A DNA stretch of 6,579 bases from an archaeon (GTDB lineage Archaea > Asgardarchaeota > Heimdallarchaeia > Hodarchaeales > S146-22). The stretch spans positions 1 through 6,579 of the forward strand of contig JAJRXH010000079.1 in the NCBI GenBank assembly GCA_024276395.1, written 5' to 3'. Position numbers and translations under genes: made by a program. The notes beneath the pieces were generated by a model that saw only the letters and a program-made list of their open reading frames with translations, ran no database searches and was not told where the DNA came from. Within the stretch, counting starts at the first letter, position 1. The number at the start of each line of letters is the position of its first letter. Of the stretch, positions 5,412 through 6,579 are shown in pieces.

Positions 5412-5723
5412 GTGGGAAAGAGGCGACAAGGTAGTAAAAGACGTTACAAGACTGGTAAGATGGGGGAGTTTTGTAAGAATCATCCCCAGAGGCGTGCTGA
5501 TACTCAATGTCAAAAATGCAAGGAATATTATTGCACTCAATGTGTGGAGGATGTGTGGAAAGAGACACGAATAGTAGAACAGGCATTGGGTCAGAAGAGA
5601 GAATTTAAACGCCAATTTTTATGCAAGAAGTGTGAACGACGGGATAGAATCATTAGGGTTATGGAGGCAATTGCTTTACTCATTTTGTTTTTGATGCCAG
5701 TTCTTTTTGTCCTAATCAACTGA
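5412..5723 (+). CDS. Membrane-anchored B-box-like zinc-finger protein
   Basis: The 103-residue product has a strongly basic N-terminus (GKRRQGSKRRYKTGK), then a B-box-like metal-binding core: Cys21-x2-His24, Cys33-x2-Cys36, Cys41-x2-Cys44, and later Cys71-x2-Cys74. These eight ligands are enough for two zinc ions in a cross-brace. Between them lies a charged linker (about 47-68). The last 20 or so residues (about 83-102) are a single hydrophobic helix ending three residues from the C-terminus, so this is probably a tail-anchored protein with the zinc domain in the cytoplasm. B-box domains are protein-interaction modules, so an adaptor role at the membrane is a reasonable inference. It follows the acetyltransferase gene by 23 bp on the same strand. 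It starts at GTG 5412; ATG 5460 would drop only the basic arm. No enzyme motif is visible. Confidence 0.75.
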   Translation: MGKRRQGSKRRYKTGKMGEFCKNHPQRRADTQCQKCKEYYCTQCVEDVWKETRIVEQALGQKREFKRQFLCKKCERRDRIIRVMEAIALLILFLMPVLFVLIN

Positions 5724-5763
5724 TTAGAAGTGTACAACACGTGGTTATGGTTATAAATGGTAA

Positions 5764-6579
5764 TTATGATTCTTTTCTTGCAACTAATATCCTTTGATCT
5801 ACAATTGAAGGAATGTAGACAAAAGGATACCCGTAAATACCCAAGTTCTTTGCAGGATCATACCAAATTCGTTCAGCTTTGAGGATGAATCCGACATCTT
5901 CTAAAACATTCGCAACATCCGCAGAAAGCATCAGGTATTTTCCAATCTTTTTTCTCTTGCCATTCTTTTCGATTTCGATGTTACGGAACATGTTCCCGAT
6001 GAATATGGCAATGTAACGCCTCGTTTTTAAAACTCTAAAACACTCCTTGAACACGTTTTGAAGAAGTAATAACCATTCGTCCCTTGTATATGGTTTTAAG
6101 TCATTGAACTGGTTTAGTGAGCTCTTTAATGGTTCTTTGGATGGTTCACCAGCTCTAGAAAATTTTCCCCTAGTTTTTGGAAGTTTGTCCATGTTAAAAA
6201 AAGGAACATCCGTTAAAATAAAGTCAATGCTCTCTGTTGCTACTTTACGAAGGACTTTTCGTGAATCCCCTATCCAAAATTCTTGTTTTGGCAAGTCATG
6301 TGTCCTACAAACTTCGTCATAAATTTCTTTCCACTTAGGGTTGATTTCAATTCCTATTGCTTTTCTTTTGGCGAGAGTAGCTCCTATCAAGATGCTGCCA
6401 GTCCCAGCAAATGGATCAAGGATTAATTCACCTTCTTTGCTAAAGGTTCTGATGAGTTCTTCTGCTAATTCGGGAGGTTTTTGTCCGCCATGTTGATTTC
6501 TTAGTTCTAGCGAGAAAGATGGAGGGTAGGATTTTGGGATGACAGTTTTCGTGCTGAATCGCCATTCCTTACCCGTTAA
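5764..6579 (-). CDS. SAM-dependent DNA methyltransferase (N4-cytosine/N6-adenine type), 5' end cut by the window
   Basis: The minus-strand frame is open from 6579 to TAA at 5764-5766, giving 271 visible residues. A 208-residue version starting at TTG 6390 would cut through the SAM motif, so the true start is beyond the edge. The first residues LTGKEW resemble the start region of archaeal and thermophile modification methylases, so probably little is missing. Order: GGQKPPELAEELIRTFSKEG (31-50, motif X), DPFAGTGS (55-62, motif I SAM loop), IGIEIN (75-80, Glu78 for ribose), IGDSRKVL (103-110), catalytic motif IV TDVPFF (123-128), then the FRVL helix and IWYDPAK...IYGYPFVYIPSIVDQ near the end. 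Motif IV is normally S/D-P-P-Y; here it is D-V-P-F. It modifies DNA bases, alone or in a restriction-modification pair. No nuclease is visible. It converges on the zinc-finger gene with 40 bp between stops. Confidence 0.85.
   Translation of the reverse strand, partial: LTGKEWRFSTKTVIPKSYPPSFSLELRNQHGGQKPPELAEELIRTFSKEGELILDPFAGTGSILIGATLAKRKAIGIEINPKWKEIYDEVCRTHDLPKQEFWIGDSRKVLRKVATESIDFILTDVPFFNMDKLPKTRGKFSRAGEPSKEPLKSSLNQFNDLKPYTRDEWLLLLQNVFKECFRVLKTRRYIAIFIGNMFRNIEIEKNGKRKKIGKYLMLSADVANVLEDVGFILKAERIWYDPAKNLGIYGYPFVYIPSIVDQRILVARKES

Noticed and set aside
5293..5615. Two minus-strand frames over the end of the acetyltransferase and the zinc-finger gene
   Set aside because: They overlap the Cys/His-rich coding frame on the plus strand, which has clear spaced ligand motifs; the minus frames show none.
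5724..5763. GTGTACAACAC near-palindrome in the convergent gap as a shared terminator
   Set aside because: The arms are only four bases and no T-run follows on either strand, so a terminator call is not supported.
5764..6390. A complete 208-residue methyltransferase starting at TTG 6390
   Set aside because: The SAM-binding motif DPFAGTGS lies just upstream in the same frame and would be lost; the frame continues to the window edge.
1..6579. CRISPR array, tRNA, rRNA, insertion sequence or attachment site
   Set aside because: No regularly spaced long repeats, no cloverleaf-like or rRNA-like stretches, no transposase or integrase frame, and no terminal repeats were seen.

Overview
The window most likely comes from an archaeon, roughly 40% GC by eye. 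The evidence is indirect. Starts (ATG, TTG, GTG) follow strong Shine-Dalgarno sequences. A/T-rich TATA-like elements, not sigma-70 promoters, precede two transcription units. A pyrimidine-rich tract of the archaeal terminator type follows one gene. A winged-helix regulator sits beside a three-helix membrane protein of a kind I associate with archaea (haloarchaeal DUF7521-like). An Asgard-type or other mesophilic archaeon would fit, but nothing here fixes the phylum.

Layout. Positions 1-72 hold the tail of an upstream gene that overlaps, through a TTGA junction, a 174-residue protein built like the glycine cleavage H protein but with Glu where the lipoylated Lys should be. After a short gap with a small hairpin comes a two-gene unit: a GalE-like nucleotide-sugar epimerase (683-1606) and an RlmH-type SPOUT 23S rRNA methyltransferase (1622-2053). 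A pyrimidine tract and an A/T-rich promoter then lead into a metal-dependent amidohydrolase (2162-3406), followed 41 bp later by a small winged-helix regulator (3448-3843).

A probable new promoter starts a tight three-gene unit: the three-helix membrane protein (3967-4383), a protein with a YitH-like GNAT acetyltransferase domain at its C-terminus (4390-5388), and a 103-residue B-box-like zinc-binding protein with a C-terminal membrane anchor (5412-5723). Converging on it from the minus strand is a DNA methyltransferase (5764-6579) that is open to the window edge. It has a clear SAM-binding motif but an altered catalytic motif (D-V-P-F instead of S/D-P-P-Y).

The left half is mainly housekeeping or metabolic. 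The regulator / membrane protein / acetyltransferase / anchored zinc-finger block (3448-5723) is the part whose joint role is unknown and the best candidate for an undescribed membrane-linked system. Four start codons are moved downstream of the longest open frame because the ribosome-binding site decides them (683, 1622, 2162, 3448).
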